Shown piece after piece: positions 62,257 to 64,000 of a DNA stretch of 64,000 nt. The translations under genes were made by a program, and so were the position numbers. The DNA is from Sabulicella glaciei (lineage in GTDB: Bacteria; Pseudomonadota; Alphaproteobacteria; Acetobacterales; Acetobacteraceae). Position 1 is the first letter of the stretch; every line of letters starts with the position of its first letter. The DNA lies in assembly GCF_026183895.1 (NCBI RefSeq), contig NZ_JAPFQI010000016.1, positions 35,040-99,039 of the forward strand, given 5' to 3'. Below the pieces are notes generated by a model, which was given only the letters and a program-made list of their open reading frames with translations, had not been told where the DNA came from and searched no databases.

Positions 62257-63599
62257 GCGCAGCGCGGCTCCGTCAATGGTGGGCGGACCTGCTGTCGCGC
62301 TTCTGGCTGCGGCCAGGACTGATGTGCCTTGTCGCCGTCGTGCTGTCGGAGACGCTGGTCCGGCTTGAAGGGCGAATCGAGCTGCCATCCGCCGTCGCGG
62401 ACTGGGTGTATGCGGGCGGGGTCGGCGGCGCGCGGGACGTGCTGCAGACCATTGCCGCCGCGAGCATCGCCGTGGCGGGCACCACCTTCTCCATCACGGT
62501 CGCCGCGCTGACCTTGGCGACAAGCCAGATGGGACCCCGCCTGCTTCGGAACTTCACGCGAGACGCGGGCAACCAATACGCGCTGGGCCTGCTGGTGGCG
62601 ACCTTCGTCTATGCCCTCGTCGCGCTGCGCTCGGTCCACGAGAACGACAACAGCAGCTTCGTGCCGCAGCTGGCCCTGACGGGGGCGCTGGCCCTGGCCT
62701 TCGCCAGCGTGGGTGCCCTGATCTGGTTCCTCCACCACATGGCAACCTCCATCAACGTGGACCGCGTGATCGCGCTGGTGCAGGTCGACCTCGTCGCCGC
62801 CCTCAGGGGCCTGCCGGAGCGGGACGCGGAATCGAGCAACGCGGAGGCCGAGCCTGCCTTGCCCGAGGCCGGCTCGGCCCCCCTCGAGCTGTCTGGCAGC
62901 GGCTACATACGCGTGCTGGACGACGAGGCGCTGGCCGACTGGGCCGAGGAGCACGATGCCGTGCTGCTTCTCTCCGTTCGGCCGGGCGGATACGTGCTTC
63001 CTGGCAGCGTGGTGGGCTGGGTCTCCCCGGCGGGCTTGCAGGAGGAGGCCCAGGAAGCGTTGGCTTCTGCCTCGTCGCTCGGCCCCACCCGCGACGTGGA
63101 GCAGGATCTGGAGTTCGCCGTGCGGCAACTGGTCGAGGTGGGGCTGCGCGCCCTGTCACCCAGCACCAACGACCCCTTCACGGCAATCAGCGTCCTGGAT
63201 CACCTCGGCGCGGGGCTGGGCGAGACGGCGCGTCGCACCCTCCCCTCCGGCGTGACCTGCCGGAACGGGGTCGTCCGGCTGCGACGGCCCTCCACCGACT
63301 ATGAGGGGCTGGTGGACGCCATGTTTCACATGCTCCGCCAGTCGGGCGCCGGTGAGCCTTCCGTCATGATCCGGCTCCTCGAGGTGCTGGCCGAGGTGGC
63401 GCGGCTGGAGCCAGACCCCGAGCGCCGCAGGGTCCTGCGCCGCCATGTGGAACTCGCGCACGACGCGGCCCGTGAGGCGACGAGCGATCCAAGCGCCCGC
63501 ACCGCCCTCGCCAGACGCTACGACACGGCCCTCACTGCACTTGCCAGCAAAGATCCCAGGGGACCGGGTCCGATCAAAGGTCTGCGTCTCGTGACCTGA
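62253..63599 (+). CDS. DUF2254-family predicted membrane protein
   Basis: A 448-residue protein. Four transmembrane segments lie in the first 180 residues (GLMCLVAVVLSETLVRL; TIAAASIAVAGTTFSITVAA; YALGLLVATFVYALVAL; LALTGALALAFASVGALIWF), followed by a large soluble domain with SGYIRVLDDEALADWAEEHD and LRALSPSTNDPFTAISVLDHLG, the hallmark of DUF2254. Function unknown. The start is GTG at 62253 in a GTGA overlap with the preceding stop; the upstream ORF extension is not family-like. Confidence 0.85.
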   Translation: MSAARLRQWWADLLSRFWLRPGLMCLVAVVLSETLVRLEGRIELPSAVADWVYAGGVGGARDVLQTIAAASIAVAGTTFSITVAALTLATSQMGPRLLRNFTRDAGNQYALGLLVATFVYALVALRSVHENDNSSFVPQLALTGALALAFASVGALIWFLHHMATSINVDRVIALVQVDLVAALRGLPERDAESSNAEAEPALPEAGSAPLELSGSGYIRVLDDEALADWAEEHDAVLLLSVRPGGYVLPGSVVGWVSPAGLQEEAQEALASASSLGPTRDVEQDLEFAVRQLVEVGLRALSPSTNDPFTAISVLDHLGAGLGETARRTLPSGVTCRNGVVRLRRPSTDYEGLVDAMFHMLRQSGAGEPSVMIRLLEVLAEVARLEPDPERRRVLRRHVELAHDAAREATSDPSARTALARRYDTALTALASKDPRGPGPIKGLRLVT

Positions 63600-63667
63600 G
63601 TCCTGAGCTTCCTCGTTGCGGGGGCGCTCCATACGGAAGCCGAGGCAAGGCCAGAAGGAGGCGCCGC

Positions 63668-64000
63668 TTGGATTTCTCGTCGATCGGAGAAGTGGCATCC
63701 GCGCTCGCGCGCGGCTACCTGCCGCATCTGCGGGACCTGTCCATCGCCTATGTGCTCGCTCTTGTCATCGGCTGGAATCGCGAGCGTGAGGCCCGAAGCG
63801 CTGGGCTACGGACCTTTCCCCTGGTCGCCATCGCAAGCTGTGGCTTCGTGCAGGCGACCGAGATGTCGCTCGGCGAAGACCCTGAAGCCGTCGCGCGTGT
63901 CGTCTCGGGCATCGTCACCGGCATCGGCTTCATCGGGGCAGGAGCCATCATGAAGGGCGGCGACGAGGTGCGCGGAACCGCCACGGCGGCGAGCATCTGG
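63668..64000 (+). CDS. MgtC/SapB-family membrane protein (cut by window end)
   Basis: The first 111 codons of an MgtC-family gene that runs off the window. The start is TTG at 63668, with a strong AAGGAGG 6 bases upstream. The protein shows LSIAYVLALVIGWNREREAR, GLRTFPLVAIASCGFVQATE and VSGIVTGIGFIGAGAIMKGG followed by TATAASIW, the conserved membrane part of the family. MgtC proteins are linked to growth in low magnesium and membrane potential control. It is 68 bases after the DUF2254 gene. Confidence 0.85.
   Translation, partial: MDFSSIGEVASALARGYLPHLRDLSIAYVLALVIGWNREREARSAGLRTFPLVAIASCGFVQATEMSLGEDPEAVARVVSGIVTGIGFIGAGAIMKGGDEVRGTATAASIW

Overview
The window is high-GC DNA with short gaps, frequent 4-base ATGA/GTGA stop-start overlaps and many Bug/TctC-type solute receptors. 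No rRNA, tRNA or other phylogenetic marker is present. My guess is an alphaproteobacterium of Acetobacteraceae/Roseomonas type; this rests on gene content and style only. Nearly everything from 0 to 58 kb is catabolic: uptake receptors or ABC transporters placed beside hydrolases, carboxylase-like enzymes and regulators.
Layout: (1) 0-14.5 kb: an amidohydrolase and a LysR gene, then a + strand run Bug, HyuA, HyuB, Bug, HyuB, HyuA, CaiB-type CoA-transferase, enoyl-CoA hydratase. (2) 14.6-17.7 kb: a class I aminotransferase divergent from an IclR regulator, and a third Bug. (3) 17.8-22.5 kb, minus strand: AccB, AccC, PxpB, PxpC, a biotinyl-domain protein lacking the biotin lysine, and PxpA; together these are the parts of a split urea-carboxylase/5-oxoprolinase-like enzyme. 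(4) 22.6-28.2 kb: a PEP-mutase-family lyase, then an SDR plus a nitrate/sulfonate-type ABC transporter with two permeases. (5) 28.2-30.2 kb: a graveyard holding a degraded copy of part of region 2, a serine recombinase broken by an IS3-family remnant, and the tail of an acyl-CoA dehydrogenase. (6) 30.3-38.5 kb: Bug and cupin, then isonitrile hydratase, a complete Liv ABC transporter and a nitrilase. (7) 39.3-44.3 kb: a Nrt/Cmp-like ABC transporter, a sulfite-oxidase-family molybdoenzyme and a LysR gene. (8) 44.5-47.9 kb: flavin reductase-like protein, alanine dehydrogenase, then decayed genes. (9) 47.9-55 kb: TetR divergent from a third HyuA-HyuB pair with its own ABC transporter. (10) 55-64 kb: a DadA remnant, alpha/beta hydrolase, PAP2 phosphatase, three small secreted proteins sharing a DRGY motif, an HPF-like protein, an envelope protein, a DUF2254 membrane protein and the start of an MgtC-family gene.
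The likely logic of regions 1-9 is scavenging: each block pairs a periplasmic receptor with enzymes that open amides, lactams, hydantoins or nitriles, or carboxylate carbonyl compounds. Alanine dehydrogenase and the aminotransferase could take up the released nitrogen. No substrate is proven by sequence alone. Region 10 looks like cell-envelope and stress functions.
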